64,000 nt of DNA, from positions 620,001-684,000 of the forward strand of contig JAEPQZ010000008.1 in the NCBI GenBank assembly GCA_016758905.1, given 5' to 3'. Positions within the stretch are counted from its first letter, which is position 1. Each line of letters opens with the position of its first letter. The notes beneath the pieces are model-generated. The model did not search any database and was not told where the DNA came from. It worked only from the letters and a program-made list of their open reading frames with translations. This DNA is from Umbelopsis isabellina (lineage: Eukaryota; Mucoromycota; Umbelopsidomycetes; Umbelopsidales; Umbelopsidaceae). Below are positions 24,847 to 38,400 of this stretch, one piece after another. The translations under genes and the position numbers were made by a program.

Positions 24847-27408
24847 TCAAGCCATTTCAACGGTATCATGCAGCACGACGTCTCTTAGCAAAGCTCTCAT
24901 TTTTTCGTCGGCTGCTTCAATTCGAGTAGTGTCCTGACCAATCGATATGCTTGCATGCAAGTGTGACGGAAGCTCAATGATTACAGTGGTGTCTTCCATA
25001 CGAATGTTGAGTGCCGATGAAGAGATACCATGCTAAAATTTAGTGCTTGTTAGTTAGGCTCTCATTTGTGGATGAACAAAACGGGCATTTGTAGTACAAA
25101 AGCAGAACTTACTTGATTGAGACGATCAACCAATGATTTAACCTTGGGTTGGCTCAAAAGAGTCCGCTCTCTGTGCAACGCAATAAATTCTTGGTGGCGT
25201 AGAGTAGTAACTGGTGTTAGCTCAAGATGATTGTCGTGAAGTGATAACAGACCACTGAATGGTGCGTAGAATTTGCCTTCTTCCAATGGATACCGTTTCA
25301 GTGTGATTGATTTTGCAAGCTAAACATAGTTACGACACGTGTAAATCATCTATTTTGGTTGAATAGGATTTTTTGGCCATTAAATGAATAAATACTATTA
25401 CCTTTTCGGTTACTGCTATGCGTTCCCATCGATGTTGTAAGTCGACACTAATAACCTCGCCACACTCGTAAGATCGCCATTTCATATTGTCATGCACCGT
25501 CCATTCCGCTGGGCCTTGAGTGCTGGGAAATAGTGCATATGCGCTATTTTCTTTGGAAATTTTGCAATGCTGTCTCAAAAGCTCTTGTGCTTGAGTGAGC
25601 GTGAGGCGGTTGTCGATAGGCAAACGCAAAACTGTCATCTCGCAATCTTTTGGTAAGCTTTGATATATGACATCTAAAGGAGGTGAATCTGGCTCTTAAG
25701 TGTGTTTTTGGAACTGAGTTAATAGAGATTTTCAGGTACCGTCATGCATTATTGCAATCACTCAAAAACCTTACCAACAAAGACGCATAAATTGAACGAT
25801 GAACTTTTCCATCGGTTCAAAAACCATTTGACCGGTCCTCGGCTGGAATTATGGTAGTCGCCAGTGAATACAATGCATGGCTCCCTTAATTTGGTTTGGC
25901 CAATCATGGATGAGTCCATGGATTTGATCACTTGTAAACCGCCTTTAGCTAGCAGTTCACCGTGTATCAATGGTTCCTCAGGCAGATACATCATATCTTG
26001 ATGTTGATCAGTCATCCTAATATCAATGTGTTCATTTAGTCACATGCAGATGGCATCACAAGATACTAGGTAAAAACAGATGAACCAACCATTCACCACA
26101 AATGTTTGAATATTGTAACGACTTATCGGCAACAGGGCTAGCCATGTAGAGCGAAAGCTGAGAAGCATCTTCTGATCCAATTTCTACACCAATAGTGGCA
26201 AGGTATTGTCGCAACTCTGCGATCAGATCAAACACTATACCGGATGTACTTATAGAGAATATAACATTATGTCGGCTTCGTATAGCTCGACCTAGCCACA
26301 ACATGCACAAGCATTGATTTTAGACATGGCAATTGTCATGTGAAGGTATAAAAGATAACATTTACTTACCCACATAGGCAAAAAGCTTGTTTTTAGCTGC
26401 GGCTGTCGACTCCATAAGATCCTGCTCAGTGTCAGGTGTCTGACCGTTGTTCACAAGATCACTAAAAATGACAAGCCTCGCGTCGTGTAGGATACTCGTG
26501 TCACAGGGTGCCGGATGGACGTCTGTGCTCAAAGAAGTAGACGACAGTATGGCAACTTTCTCATAACCAGCTTCCAGAGACCAATTCGCTCCTCCTAAAG
26601 CATATCCTGAGCTATATGGGATCATGCGCATGGTTGAGAACAGTGTCTAGTAGATTTGTAGGAAAGGAATGAGAAGGATGTTCACATCATCATACACTTT
26701 GAAGCCACAATGGACTTGCATGGTTACTCACAATATTTTCTCGGAATCTGACCGCCTGTATTTTGTTTATGCATGACCTAGCATCTCTCAAGGTGTAGAT
26801 TGAACGCCAACCGTCATTAGAGAGCATATCATGGGTGGTGGGGTTAGCTACAGAAGAACCTTGTGGAAACGCAGTTGATGTTGTTTGTCCATGGTATAAT
26901 ATCAACTCTTCCATTAGTTGACTGTCAAATTTCCATATATGTTAGATTTAATGGCATGGCCCTCATTCTACTTCAAATAAAGTATCTACCTAGCAAATTC
27001 AATGGCACACTCAGTAGCAAGTATTCTGCCCTTATATCCAAGATACTCGGTGAGAAATGGCAAACCGAGCATATGCTTACTGGTAGTTAACAGCACACAA
27101 TCTATAGTATGTACATCTACAAGACTTAGGTCTGGTATTCTGAAGATACAAGTAGCTTCATTGACTGATGCAGATTGATCAATCATATCATCCAGCAACA
27201 TTTTACGTCTCTCAATATAAGAAGTTAACACGGCAGCAAAGTCAGTCACTTGCGACTGAGCGTCATTCAGTTCTTCATTACGCTCTTGAGCGGTTGGAAA
27301 TATTGAGGTAATTTGTAGAGGACAATTCACCAGGATAGTGAGTTGTCGAAGTTTAAGCAGAAAGCAGTTTTGCGGACTGCCTTGACGATCCAGGCATTGC
27401 ACTTTCAT
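24847..27408 (-). CDS. INTS9: Integrator complex subunit 9 homologue
   Basis: At least seven exons on the minus strand. The N-terminus MKVQCLDRQGSPQNC resembles human INTS9 (MKLYCLSGHPTLPC). Next is VHTIDCVLLTTSKHMLGLPF (human VDVILISNYHCMMALPY), GYKGRILATECAIEFAR, IPYSSGYALGGANWSLEAGY, the beta-CASP part (SISTSGIVFDLIAELRQYL, MASPVADKSLQYSNICGEWL), EPCIVFTGDYHNSS and DNRLTLTQAQELLRQH. The C-terminal exon (HGISSSALNIRMEDTTVIIE to LLRDVVLHDTVEMA) corresponds to the INTS9 domain that pairs with INTS11. As in INTS9 of other organisms the metallo-beta-lactamase HxHxDH motif is absent, so it should be catalytically inactive and act as partner of the INTS11 nuclease in nuclear RNA 3'-end cleavage. 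No INTS11 lies in the window. Confidence 0.9.
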
Positions 27409-28541
27409 TGCCTAATTGTTGGCAAGAGACCCTTTCACTTTTCCCTGGCAGTCAGTCACGCAACGCAAAACGCGCGCACCTTGAAAAATAAGCTGCTCCA
27501 AAAAAAAATTGCCGTCTCAGCAAAGAAAAAAATAAATTGGCACTAAATAAGCCTAAAGCTGTAGGCAACCTTGTACAATAACTGAATAAAAGTCCGGATT
27601 TTTCTTTTAAAGAGCTAATTCTACATCGTATTCTACCATTTTAGCATGAATATCCAAATTGAGGACGCACTTTTCCGATCTTATACTACTTTGCCCAATC
27701 ATAAATGGTTGCATTTTGACCCATAGTGGGGAAACGTGTCGTCCCAAACACGGTATGATTTTCCATAAAAGCTGATATAAATATGCATTTGTACAAGTTG
27801 TACTTGCTGGAGCCAAGCCCCTCTGATCGTTTAGGTCGCACTTCCCACTCGAGTGAGTCACGACATGCTTTATTGCGAATATTCTTATGGAACGTTGTTT
27901 TTTAATATTATGAACTTGACTGCTACCTCGTAATCGTCATCTTGTCTGCAATATCCCCATGTAATATCTTATAAAAGAGTGCTGAAGAAAATAAAATGTA
28001 TATATAGCAAAGTGCAATAAGTTTGATGCAGCAGATAAAGTAAAGATTTAACTTTCTGGTAAAGATTAGATATAGGTTAAAAGATGGGCGATAGGCGGTA
28101 GATGAACAGACTGATGTGTGATGTTGAGCACATGGCCATAACAATTGGGGAGCATGTATGCAGGTGATGTTACTTCAGGCGAGCACAACAATTTTCTTTA
28201 CAATGAGTCTCGTCAAGGAAAAAGGCGTGAGAAAACTTTTTGACGGAGCTATGACCTCGGCCGGGTGAAAGAACAAGGCCTTCGCCGACCAAAAAGGGTG
28301 TTTGGTAGATCTAATAGAGAATCAAGATATAGAGCACTAACAACCATCGATATTAGCATAAACCCCTTAAAAATATATCCACTTTCAATAGGATAGTGTT
28401 AACTACTTGTACATTACATATACTTTTCGCCATCGTAATCCAAAGTTATCTCATATCTCCGCCCAAAAAGGGAGGATTTTGTTATTTCTTCTCCACAACT
28501 TGGCTTGCCATAATTATATTTTTTTCTTCTCTCTTCTTTTC
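27409..28541. other. Intergenic region upstream of GATA factor gene
   Basis: About 1.1 kb. A minus-strand 84-codon frame at 27607-27861 ends in a protein-like stretch (SSIRSEKCVLNLDIHAKM) and is the only candidate for coding here; I could not match it or find a supporting upstream exon. The rest is AT-rich, with a pyrimidine-rich run (28511-28540) just before the GATA-factor ATG. Confidence 0.4.
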
Positions 28542-29438
28542 ATGCCTCATTTCGATTTAATAGATCCTCAAAAGGACAAGATGCAATGCTTTAACTGCAG
28601 TACCATAACTACCCCATTATGGAGAAGAGATGAAGAGGGCCATCCAATTTGCAATGCCTGTGGTCTATATTACAAGCTTCATCACATCCATCGACCATTG
28701 AGTATGAAGCGTGCCGTTATCCAGCGGAGGAGGCGCCAACGCTCCAAGATAACCATCTCTACATCATCTTCGGAATCGCATACTGATGAAGAGGAAGAAA
28801 CTCCTTCTCCTCCTCCCGTCCAACGTCGTCATTCAGCCATTGAATCTTCAGGAGTACTAGGCAAGCGTTCTTCGTATTCTCTGGAAACATCACTAGATTC
28901 AGCAAAAAAGCGATCTATCTATTTGAAGCCTGTGGAATTGAGATCCAAATCTATTTCCCCAACTTCGGAGCAGCAGGTGCCAAATGTGCATAAGCCTATA
29001 GCCAGGCATCCCCAAAATACTGGTCCAGCTCACAATCTCGAGAACCAAGACGCAGAATCAGTTTCTTCCTTACATAGCACTCCTTCACCAGTGCATCTTC
29101 CGACCAATAAGGAATCTCCTAGTCAATTGCCACCTATTGAACTCCCTCCCATGAAGACATTTCACAAGTTGACCTCTAGCCATAGTCTGAGCAGACAAGA
29201 AATCCTAGCCCACAGAAAGGAGTTGGAGCAGGAGGCACATCACTTGCAAGCTCTTCTGCAAAAAACTCGATCCATGATTCAGGATCTCGATCAGGCCTTG
29301 ACCCTGAAAGGGTCACCAGCTGCTGCACAAGATCAATCCACAGATTCATTCGCCTGTCGGACTTTACCGCCGCCTTTCCGAGATGCACCTCCAGCCTATC
29401 ATCAACGACAACCCACCATCTCTTATGCAAGAGCGTGA
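28542..29438 (+). CDS. GATA-type zinc-finger transcription factor with C-terminal coiled coil
   Basis: Single exon, 298 residues from the ATG at 28542, which follows a CT-rich leader; an upstream in-frame ATG at 28407 would add an unlikely hydrophobic stretch. One class IVa GATA finger, C-x2-C-x17-C-x2-C (residues about 16-40: [20 protein letters not shown] to CNAC), is followed by [16 protein letters not shown] and the basic tail RRRRQR that contacts DNA. The middle is Ser/Pro-rich with an acidic patch ([11 protein letters not shown]). Near the C-terminus, [19 protein letters not shown] and following residues form a short leucine-rich coiled coil. A single finger plus coiled coil recalls the nitrogen repressors AreB/Dal80/Gzf3, but the assignment to a pathway is inference. 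Confidence 0.9.
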   Translation: MPHFDLIDPQKDKMQCFNCSTITTPLWRRDEEGHPICNACGLYYKLHHIHRPLSMKRAVIQRRRRQRSKITISTSSSESHTDEEEETPSPPPVQRRHSAIESSGVLGKRSSYSLETSLDSAKKRSIYLKPVELRSKSISPTSEQQVPNVHKPIARHPQNTGPAHNLENQDAESVSSLHSTPSPVHLPTNKESPSQLPPIELPPMKTFHKLTSSHSLSRQEILAHRKELEQEAHHLQALLQKTRSMIQDLDQALTLKGSPAAAQDQSTDSFACRTLPPPFRDAPPAYHQRQPTISYARA

Positions 29439-30782
29439 ACATATCTTTGCTAAGATATCCACCATTTTCCAATTTCATTATAGATTTCATGTCAAATAGC
29501 TTTTCCAATTTTTTCAAAACAAACCTAACCAACTCTCACTAGTTCTTTTGATTCATATTGCATTATCCTGTATAAAACTAACAACATCATCGGCTTTTTG
29601 CTTTCAAACTCAATTGCCTGTCCTTCTCAACTGAGAAATAAGTCTCATCTTCTCATCATATGGTTACAAACAGTTGTGCCCCATAACATCATATAAAATA
29701 AAAGTCATGATCTGCCATTTACAATAGATGATGTAAATTACTAAAATATTCCTTCATTACCTGTACATAGAATTATTACACAAGTATTATGGATTATGGC
29801 GTGAGAAACGAGATATGTAATCTAATCGTAGATAAACGATGACCGCTGTTGGCGAAGAAACTGGATCATCTTCTTGACGGACCAACAGCACGTGCTCACT
29901 GACAGTTTTTATAATACTCAAACAATGCGCAGGTGAGGCTAAGCACGCGGCTGTCAAGGGATGCAACAGGACGCAAATACCAGTGCTAAATGGCATGGCA
30001 GTTCCAGTCACTATTACATTATCTTTTTACCTTTTTGTTCTAGCAGGTCACTATAAGCATGATGTTTGTATTGTAATTGTCGCTCATTCAGCAGAAAAGG
30101 GCGAGGAGAAAGGGTAGAAATGTAGGATTTCTTGGGCATCTATCGCTTATGGCTCGTTCATTTCTTTTGCTTAGATGGGGTCCATAAGTCGGTCAACAAA
30201 AAGTACAAGAGGAGACTTGCATTATATCATCATTTTCATTAGTATCACTATTTATGTTTAAGAAAATTTCCTAAATTTCGAGAGAACAGGGATAAACGAT
30301 GCCTTGCAGTAATCTTCAGAAGTATTCCACACATTAGCTCGGCAGACTTGCCAAATATCGTTGGATATGCTAGGGCTTCCAGTATGCCAAGTGTTGCCAG
30401 TTATAAGAGTCGGTGCTTAATATTACTATTGCAAGGTGGTACCAGCTGAAATACCACCTACACTTCTTGCTACATCTGTTGATATGTCTCTCGACGCAAA
30501 CCTTTTATTGCCAAGCATTGTTCCACAATCTTTGGTACCATTTAAAATGAATGAAACTGTATCGTTATGCTTCATTGATAGCAGCAGCATTGCCTGTATA
30601 ATGATATCAAATATCTGTCGACTCATTCTGAAACAAATTGGCTGCGGAACCATACGATCTCCATCATGATTGGTCACTCACGCAGTCACATTACCAACTA
30701 AGGGCAAAGATTTTTCACAGGCTTGGCACTTCACCTTTTTCCCTTTTCCCCCAAAAACAAACCACACAAACACTTCTTGTGA
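29439..30782. other. Long intergenic region without a supported gene
   Basis: About 1.3 kb. Short frames at 29787-30011 (minus) and 30426-30677 (both strands) are not recognisable and could not be joined into a convincing gene. The last 60 bases before 30783 are C/A-rich, consistent with a transcript leader for the next gene. Confidence 0.4.
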
Positions 30783-31337
30783 ATGATGCTCTGCAACACA
30801 CAACCAAACTTCCAATATCCACAAGCTATGTCTCCTGGAGATATGGGTAAGACTTCGCAACAGGGTTTTCATACCATTGCTGCGGAATCAGATTACTTAT
30901 GTTCTAGCTACAGTGTAACTCAAAACTTCATAACGCCTGCTGAAAATAGCACGGAAATTGATTTTTTCTCCTATGCTCGAGATGTTGAGTTTGATGACGC
31001 ACTCTTCGAAGTCGACATGGAAATGTGTCTAGAAGAATTTGAAGAAGAAGAAGCCGAACATGAATATTCATTTTGTGCTGATTTTCACTCTAGACTTCAT
31101 GTTGATGCTACTAACCATTCTTCTAGTCAAATATTAGCTAGTGAAGCGTATATTTCGACGGACGATGAATGGTCGCTTATTTCAAGCATGCCTACCCCAC
31201 CACTGCAATCGCACGACTCTAGCAGCGACGCTAGTAGTGACAACGATAGTATCGCGACTGCGGACATATCACCTCGCTCGGCTACCTCATCACAAAAGCC
31301 ATTACAGGCACTTTTTTCTGAGATGGAACTAATTTAA
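30783..31337 (+). CDS. Acidic Ser-rich protein of unknown function
   Basis: Single-exon frame of 184 residues, not recognised. It has a strongly acidic centre (DVEFDDALFEVDMEMCLEEF followed by EEEEAEHE), which resembles acidic activation regions but proves nothing. Further on are TDDEWSLISSMPTPP and a Ser/Asp-rich tail with an SPRS site. No membrane segment, signal peptide or catalytic motif is visible. It lies between the GATA factor and the RhoGEF, all on the plus strand. Composition and a clean ATG after an A/C-rich leader support a real gene. Confidence 0.5.
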   Translation: MMLCNTQPNFQYPQAMSPGDMGKTSQQGFHTIAAESDYLCSSYSVTQNFITPAENSTEIDFFSYARDVEFDDALFEVDMEMCLEEFEEEEAEHEYSFCADFHSRLHVDATNHSSSQILASEAYISTDDEWSLISSMPTPPLQSHDSSSDASSDNDSIATADISPRSATSSQKPLQALFSEMELI

Positions 31338-31801
31338 GTATACCTCGACAAAAGTTCAAGAACACACCTGTACATACGCTTTAGATACCCCTTGCAAAGT
31401 TTTCGTCAGTGAAAAACCTCGTTAATTTATTTCCCATTCTGTATTCGCTTTCCTAATGTAAAGACTTTTTGACAAATAACTGTCTAAATGAAATTAAATT
31501 CAACAGTACATGCTATTATGATGCATTACTTCCCATATATAACTGATGTCTGAAAAAATGATTTACCAGTCTTTCTTTGTTTTGCATTGCCTTGATAAAC
31601 GACCTTACATAAATGACCCTAAGCCTGAATTCTCTGTATTTATCACCGTGATGTATCACTTTCTGATATTCATCATCAGTATGGTTTGCGATTTCAACCA
31701 GCTTGCCCCCGTTCCATTGTGAATGAATAGCCACAGTTGTGGTGGCCATCTAATTTATTTCTTTGTTGTACTTCGGAACTTTTGTTACGAGTATACACCA
31801 A
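31338..31801. other. Intergenic region before RhoGEF gene
   Basis: About 460 bp of AT-rich DNA. A minus-strand frame (31516-31749) overlaps the RhoGEF start region and has no recognisable content. Nothing else seen. Confidence 0.4.
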
Positions 31802-34800
31802 ATGACGATAAGTCAGGTTGATGCACCACGGGCTGTTACAGCCGTTCACACACCCAAAGAGAGGACTCGTACTCGGTCTGCCCCGTACTCCTTCGCTATG
31901 GGAAGATGTGGACCCACTTGCACTTGCGATATTTTTGGTCTTGATGGGCATTCGAGCCCTCGATTGAATGGATGTGCAACTTTTCGGACCAAACCTGGCG
32001 CTGGTAAACGTTCTGGTTCAACTACAGATGCCATGGCGAGAAAAATAGAGAATAATCGACCGATAGCGTTCCAAACACACGAGGTAGTGGAGACCACCAA
32101 ATTGCTGGCTACTGCTGAAACAGCAAAGATGCCAAGTAAAGGTAAGAATTTTTTAAATCGATGATTAAATATCCAGATCATGTCATGAGAGAGTAATGCA
32201 TCACTCAGTTATAACAAAGGAGATCTCCAAGACTTTGATCACAAATGTTGATATCAGACCATCATCCATCACAAAAAAGACTCCTGTAGCCCACCAACCT
32301 GTTCATGAGCTATTAGAAACTGAGCAAGACTATGTTGAGAACCTCCGGATTCTCGTTGAGGTAATCATTATCATCGTTATTCCACTTTGTTCACTCAAAC
32401 ACACTTTCCAAGTTAGTAATAATGCCAATCATTTCTGCAAAGGTCTTCCTGTGGCGATTGGCTGGTTGCAGTTGGATCCCAGAAGAAAAGAAACGCATCA
32501 TCATACGCAATGCTACAGATATCTATAGTTTTCAGATCACTTTCTTTACAGCCCTGGAAAAAGCGAGCAAGGAAGCCATCGATGGATTAACTGTTGCACC
32601 AATCGCTACCTGCTTCAAAAAATTGGTATTATAACTCATATCGCTGAACAGCCGATACGATTGATTCTCTGGCTGACGGAAAATTTACTTTTTTAGGGAA
32701 AGGGATTTAAAGTTTATACAGAATACTGTGTAAAGCATGAACTAGCATTACAAGCATGTAGAGAATTATCTACGAAAATGGAATGGCAAATGTTTGAGAA
32801 TGATTCGATGGCGCAGTTACGACAGATGTCTTTATCGACTAAACTTCAGTTTCAAGATTTCCTGATAAAGGTAATATAGCTCAAACGCAAATCCGCCGGC
32901 TGGCGAGAGCTCGACTATACTAATACGTATTTTATTTTGTTCCCATCTTTAGCCTGTACAACGACTATGTCGATATCAATTATTGCTAAGAGAAATAGAT
33001 AGAGCCATTTCCGATACTATTGAGAATAGCAAGTCGCTCAAGCTAGCACTAGACATCATGCATTCAGTTGTGACTAACATTAATTCGGAGAAGCAACGAC
33101 AGGATGTTGCTCTTATGACAACTCGTTTCATAGAACGGCTGGAAGGAGACTGGGTACGATAATTGTTTTCATCTGACAAAATTCGTTGATATGCTAATGC
33201 TTTGCTAATAGCGTTTGAACAAACGATCTCTGCACATGCTGGGCAATGTAATTTACTCCGGTGCGCTGGAGATGCTCTCTTTACATCACATCAATCAAAA
33301 AGTCAAATATTATGGCTGCTTCTTGTTTTCAACATATATTGTTATTGTACGTGCCAAGAAAAGTACTGTCTACGAGCCCAAACACTGGTTTCCTTTGAGA
33401 CAATTCACATTACAAAATTTGAAAGATGATGAGGGTAAGTCATTATCTGCACCAGTAACATTGGAGACGATTTTTTAATTATTTCTGCTTTTCTAGGCTA
33501 TCTGAGCAACTCATGGTTGCTCTTATCAGGTTTACATGCGTTTGAATTTGGCGCTTCTTGTCCGCAAGAAAAACAAGTCTGGCTTAAGGCTATCGGAGAA
33601 GCCATCAATGTCCTCCAGCCTGATACGGAAAGTCAACGAGAAGAATCACGAAACATGAACCAGGCTTTAGAAGAGATACCAGAAAGCATGCTTGTTTCGT
33701 CGCTAATGGATCCACCAAAAGCTATCTCTCCAAAATCAAGATCTCGATCAATGGCAAACCTCAAAGATGCAACTTCTATCGCAGCTACTTGGATGCATAT
33801 GAGCACAACTAGATCACCTTCGATATTGCGACCAACTCAGTCCTACTCTACACCTAATTCAGCTGCCAACACACCACGTCTATCCCATGAGATGCATTTT
33901 TCCAATCGACAAACAATTGACAACGTCCCCGACCTAAGCACTTTCTCGGATTTATTACCACATGAACCTAGAGAAGGTAGTGAAGACGATACGAGAATAA
34001 TGGGACTGCTACCCAACTTTCCATTCTCGCCTATAGACTCTCCTGGTAAGAATAAGCTTAAAAGTCCAAAGATCACTCACAAGGATTCAAGAAAAGCTGT
34101 AGTGGATCAGAAGCTCCTTGACGTCAGTACTCAGGAAGTTCTGGCAGCCAAAGCTTTGTCAGCCAGAGAGAGAGACATGGCTATGGCACGGATTAAACGA
34201 TCCAGCTTTGGAAAAGTTGTCGCAAAGCAAACCGTGTCAGTTGACACCAGCGAAGTCCATATCTCCAAGCAAACTCCAACATCCATCTCTCGTCGAGAAT
34301 CCTTCGAAATGATGGCCAAAAAGCTACGACCACGCTCCAACGATTCCTTCTTGACCCCAGTAGATGTCGCCGAATATGCTCTTAGTGAGGCAAATGGTAA
34401 TCAATTTAATCAAGAAAGTAGCCAGTCCCGTAGCGCTTATGACTACCAACAAGTCATTCATGAGACTGAAAAACAGACGGAAGTGCAGATGGAAGTGCAG
34501 AACGCTGCAGCTAGTCCTGGTTTTTTTGAAAAAGTCATAGACAAATTTAGTGCAATGTCCACCCCTCATCGGGTAAGTTGAGTGCTGACAACGTTTAGTC
34601 ATACTTTGAGTCTTGTTTCTAATTTCACACAACTTTAGCAACGACCCCCTGCTATCAAGACTAACTTTAACAACGTTAAAAGGTCAACCTCTATGAGAAT
34701 GCTGTTTTCAGGTTCCCCTACTTCTGCTTCCTCTAATTCGTCCACTGGAATGGACTCTCTGACAGGAAAAGAAGAAACGGGCAGGCATGAACCTGATCAG

Positions 34801-34962
34801 CTTCACGCAAGAAAATCAGTTGAGCATGTGGAAGACGTTATGACCAAGTCCAATAGAACATCTCGTCCGAGCTCTAGCACCTCAGAGCGGGAAGGATCTA
34901 AGCTTGCAGCCTGGATAAGAACACCTGTAACCAGACGACGCAAGGACTCAAGAATGAAGTGA
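31802..34962 (+). CDS. DH-PH domain Rho guanine nucleotide exchange factor
   Basis: Multi-exon gene. The N-terminal exon (ATG 31802) is low-complexity with one Cys cluster (MGRCGPTCTCDIFGLD). The DH domain starts with VHELLETEQDYVENLRILVE, continues through VFLWRLAGCSWIPEEKKR and YTEYCVKHELALQACREL, and reaches the conserved helix FQDFLIK-PVQRLCRYQLLLR, split exactly by an intron. The PH domain follows: LEGDWRLNKRSLHMLGNVIY, KVKYYGCFLFSTYIVIVRAK, and the closing helix QEKQVWLKAIGEAINVL. The C-terminal half is a long Ser-rich disordered tail ending RRRKDSRMK. It should activate Rho-family GTPases at the membrane; the specific GTPase cannot be told. Exon phases agree at the joins inspected (32140/32210, 32360/32442). 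Confidence 0.88.
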
Positions 34963-35490
34963 CGACCTCCTATGTAAATTTATATTTTTGCATATATTTT
35001 AGTTCCATCAACCCTATGCTATTATACCATAGCCAAATTTTTCACCTAACCATATCGCAAAGAGAAACATGTAACATAATTCATAATACGCAAGCAACAA
35101 AAATATATTTTCCTCAAAAAAGCATACCTCAGATTCACATTTCAAAGTTAGCACAGCATCGCGAATGTACCTCGATTGTACAAAACAAGATTAGACCTTG
35201 GTAATGATACGTTTTTATTACGATGACAGGCACGAAGTGGAGGGAGGGGGTATGAATACTTTTTTGCCTTGATATTACAATATTTTCTAAAATAAGGATA
35301 TGCACACTACGAGATATTAAACAAGAAACACAAAGAAGCAAAATAAACAGAAGAATGTACAGATGTGGTGAGAAAATCAACCATCGTTTGTGAAATATAC
35401 AGGAAAGATTTGCAAGGATCTTTTTTCTTTTTGATTTGAACAAACAAAGCTTTGATGCTTTGCTTTTTGGTAACAAATGGTTGCCCATTT
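34963..35490. other. Convergent 3' region
   Basis: Lies between the RhoGEF stop and the SEL1-protein stop. AT-rich; no supported gene. Both 3' UTRs must fall here. Confidence 0.45.
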
Positions 35491-38400
35491 TCAGTTTAGC
35501 AGCTCCAACTTCTCACATGCTTCATCGTAGCCTGATAAAATGCAATTGTTAGTTGTCTGTCTTATATAATCTATTGATCAAGTAAAAACTAAGATACATA
35601 CCCATATTGGCTGCAACCTGATACAGGTCTCTGGCTTTGGTAAGATTGACTTCAGTACCTAAGCCATACTCGTGACAAACAGCGACTTTGAACACGGATT
35701 CAACATCATCTTCCATGGCGCTGGCTTCACTCCACCAGCCAAACGCTTGCTCCAAATCTTGTTCCACACCGACGCCTAATTCGTAACACTTTGCCACTTC
35801 GGCAAATGCTTCGCTTTGACCTTGTTCAGCCATATCCAGGAGTTTGCTGAATCCGTATTGTACATCTTGCTCCACACCACCCCATCCGTTCAAATGGTAG
35901 AGTGCTACCATTAATTCAGCCAATGGGTTTCCGTGATCCGCGGCTTGAACTAGCCATTGAATGGCTTCATCTCGTTTATCAACGTCGCTATGAAGGAGCT
36001 GGCCAATGGCAAGCTCTGCAAGTGAGCCACCTTCCAATTCGACAGCTTTTTTGTAATACTTGAGAGCCAGATTACGGTCTTGATTGACAAAATAACCATT
36101 TTCATAATATGCTCCAACAAGAATGGTTGATGTTGGATCATTCAATGAAGATGCACGCAAGAAATAACCAAAAGCTGTTTCGTAGTCTTTGGGAATGACA
36201 CACATGTCTGAACCAGCTGATGAGCTGACACCTTCATGGTAAAAGTTGCCAAGATCTCTAAGAGCATCGTTAACACCACAAGATGCTGCTTCTTCATAGT
36301 AAGCCATGGCAGATGTGTATGCCCGCTTAGACCAAAGGATGTTAGCCAATTCGTACATGGCTCGGGCATCTCCTTGATCAGCAGCCTTGCGGAAATAGAT
36401 TTTGGCGACTTCGGGATCGCCATCCAGACCACCGAGACCTTCCTTGTGATATAAACCGATAAAGTATTGTGCTACTGGGTACGCACCGGCTTCTGCAGCT
36501 TGATGATACCAGTAAAGAGCTTCTTCGTGTGATTGTTCAACAGCGCTACCCTCGCCATACATGCGAGCAATTTTACACATGGCTTCCAAATCTTGACAAA
36601 CATTAGCTGATTTTTGATACCAGTTCAAGGCTTCGGCCAAATCTTGTTTGGTACCAAGACCAAGCTCATAACACTGGCCAATAAGATTATAAGCCTCGAT
36701 ACAGTCGGCTTCAGCACATTCCAAAAGCGTCTAATAGTGTGTTCATTAGTACTTGTTTTTACGATGACAGGTATTGGTTTCGCAAATAATTTACTCACCT
36801 TGAAGCCCTTTTCAGGATTTTCAGGAGTTCCACCAAGACCATTCAGGCTGTAGCGAGCAGTCATAACTCTAGCGGTAACTTTGCCCATCTGTGCAGCACT
36901 TTCAAATAACTCCAAAGCTTGGGTGTAGTTTTCACCGGCATGGAACATTTGTGCTGCAAGAAACATGGCATTGCTGTTGCCCATGGCCGCTGCATCTTGG
37001 TACAGCTGCATGGCTTTGTCGCGGTTCCTGAAGATAACATTTCCCATGCCATGTTCATACGCCAATCCAAGATAAACCATGGCTTCGGCATCACCTTCTT
37101 GAGCAGCCCTTTGCAACCAGAAACTCGTTTTGGAAAGGTCCTGTTCAATACTGCCTTCTCCGTGCTGATAAGCTAGCGCAAATTCTCGCATGGCTGCAAC
37201 GTGGCCTTGATCGATCGCTCGTTCATACCATGTCAAGGCTTCTTCTTCATTGCCTTGCTCCATAGCAATCAAGCCAAGCATGTAGGTAGCATCGGCCATT
37301 TTATGTTCGAGTGCCTTAGAGAACCACACTTTTGCTGTCTCGAGATCACGTTCGACATCATCAGATCCTTCGCAGTAGATTTGTCCTAAACTCAATTGAG
37401 CTATAGCTTGGTGATTAGTTTCGACAAGACTTTCAAACTTGTTTATAGCTTGCGTGAAATCTTGCTCAGTTCCTAAACCGTTCTTGTACATCTTGGCAAC
37501 CCTAAGCTTAGCATCGTTGTCGCGGCATTCAGCTTCGGCTTTTTGTAACCACTTGAACGCTTGAGTCATATTCTTTTCAATGCCGTTTCCACTGTAATAA
37601 CAATCACCAACCCAAAAGTAGGCTGGTTTGAATTTTGATTCCGCAAGTTCCAAAAGCTTTTCTAGGGCTTTTGCCTTCGATTGAGGATCTGATGGGCTAT
37701 TAGGACCGGATGGGCCATCGTAGCTGAGCACATAGCGAGAGACCATGAGTTGAGCTGTCTTGCCGACTTTGGAGTTTGCCAATTTTCTATTGTTGGCAGC
37801 TTTTTGGTATTTAATGTAGGCTTCTTCATATCGGCCCTGGTTATGCAATATCTGCGCAATGGCAAAAGGAGCACTATAGAAAAACAATGTATTAGTTTGA
37901 AACCAGTTTGTTTCTAACGTCTTTAAAAACCAACTTACATATGAGCACCATGTTCCTCAGCTTTGGCATAATAAGTTAGAGACTTTTCAATATCAACTTC
38001 AACATAATGTCCATGTTCGTAGTAACTGCCGATCATGAGCTCAGATTGAGCGTCATGCTGCAAGCTTGCTTTCTCAAACAACTTGAATGCAATTTCGTGT
38101 GAGGTAGATACACCAATACCACCATCGTACATCATGGCAAGTTGCCTCAAAGAAACCGGGTCTCCATTAGATGCACCGCGCTTGTACCAGTAAAGTGCTT
38201 CCTCGTATCTTTCTTGAGTCTCAAACAAAGCAGCCAAAGAGTTGAAAGCCTCTGGCAAGCCTTGTGCAGTCGCTTGTTCAAACAAAGTTTGAGCCTGGGC
38301 TAAATCTTGTGACACTCCATCGAGTCCTTTGGCATAATATAAACCCATGGAATACTGAGCAGTCCGATGACCTTTTCGAGCAGCTCTAGAGTACCAATCG

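Noticed and set aside
27607-27861. 84-codon minus-strand frame with protein-like C-terminus
   Set aside because: No family recognised and no upstream exon found; kept only as a note in the intergenic entry.
29787-30677. Short frames that might be exons of one minus-strand gene
   Set aside because: No donor/acceptor pair gave a coherent product, and the frames overlap others on the opposite strand.
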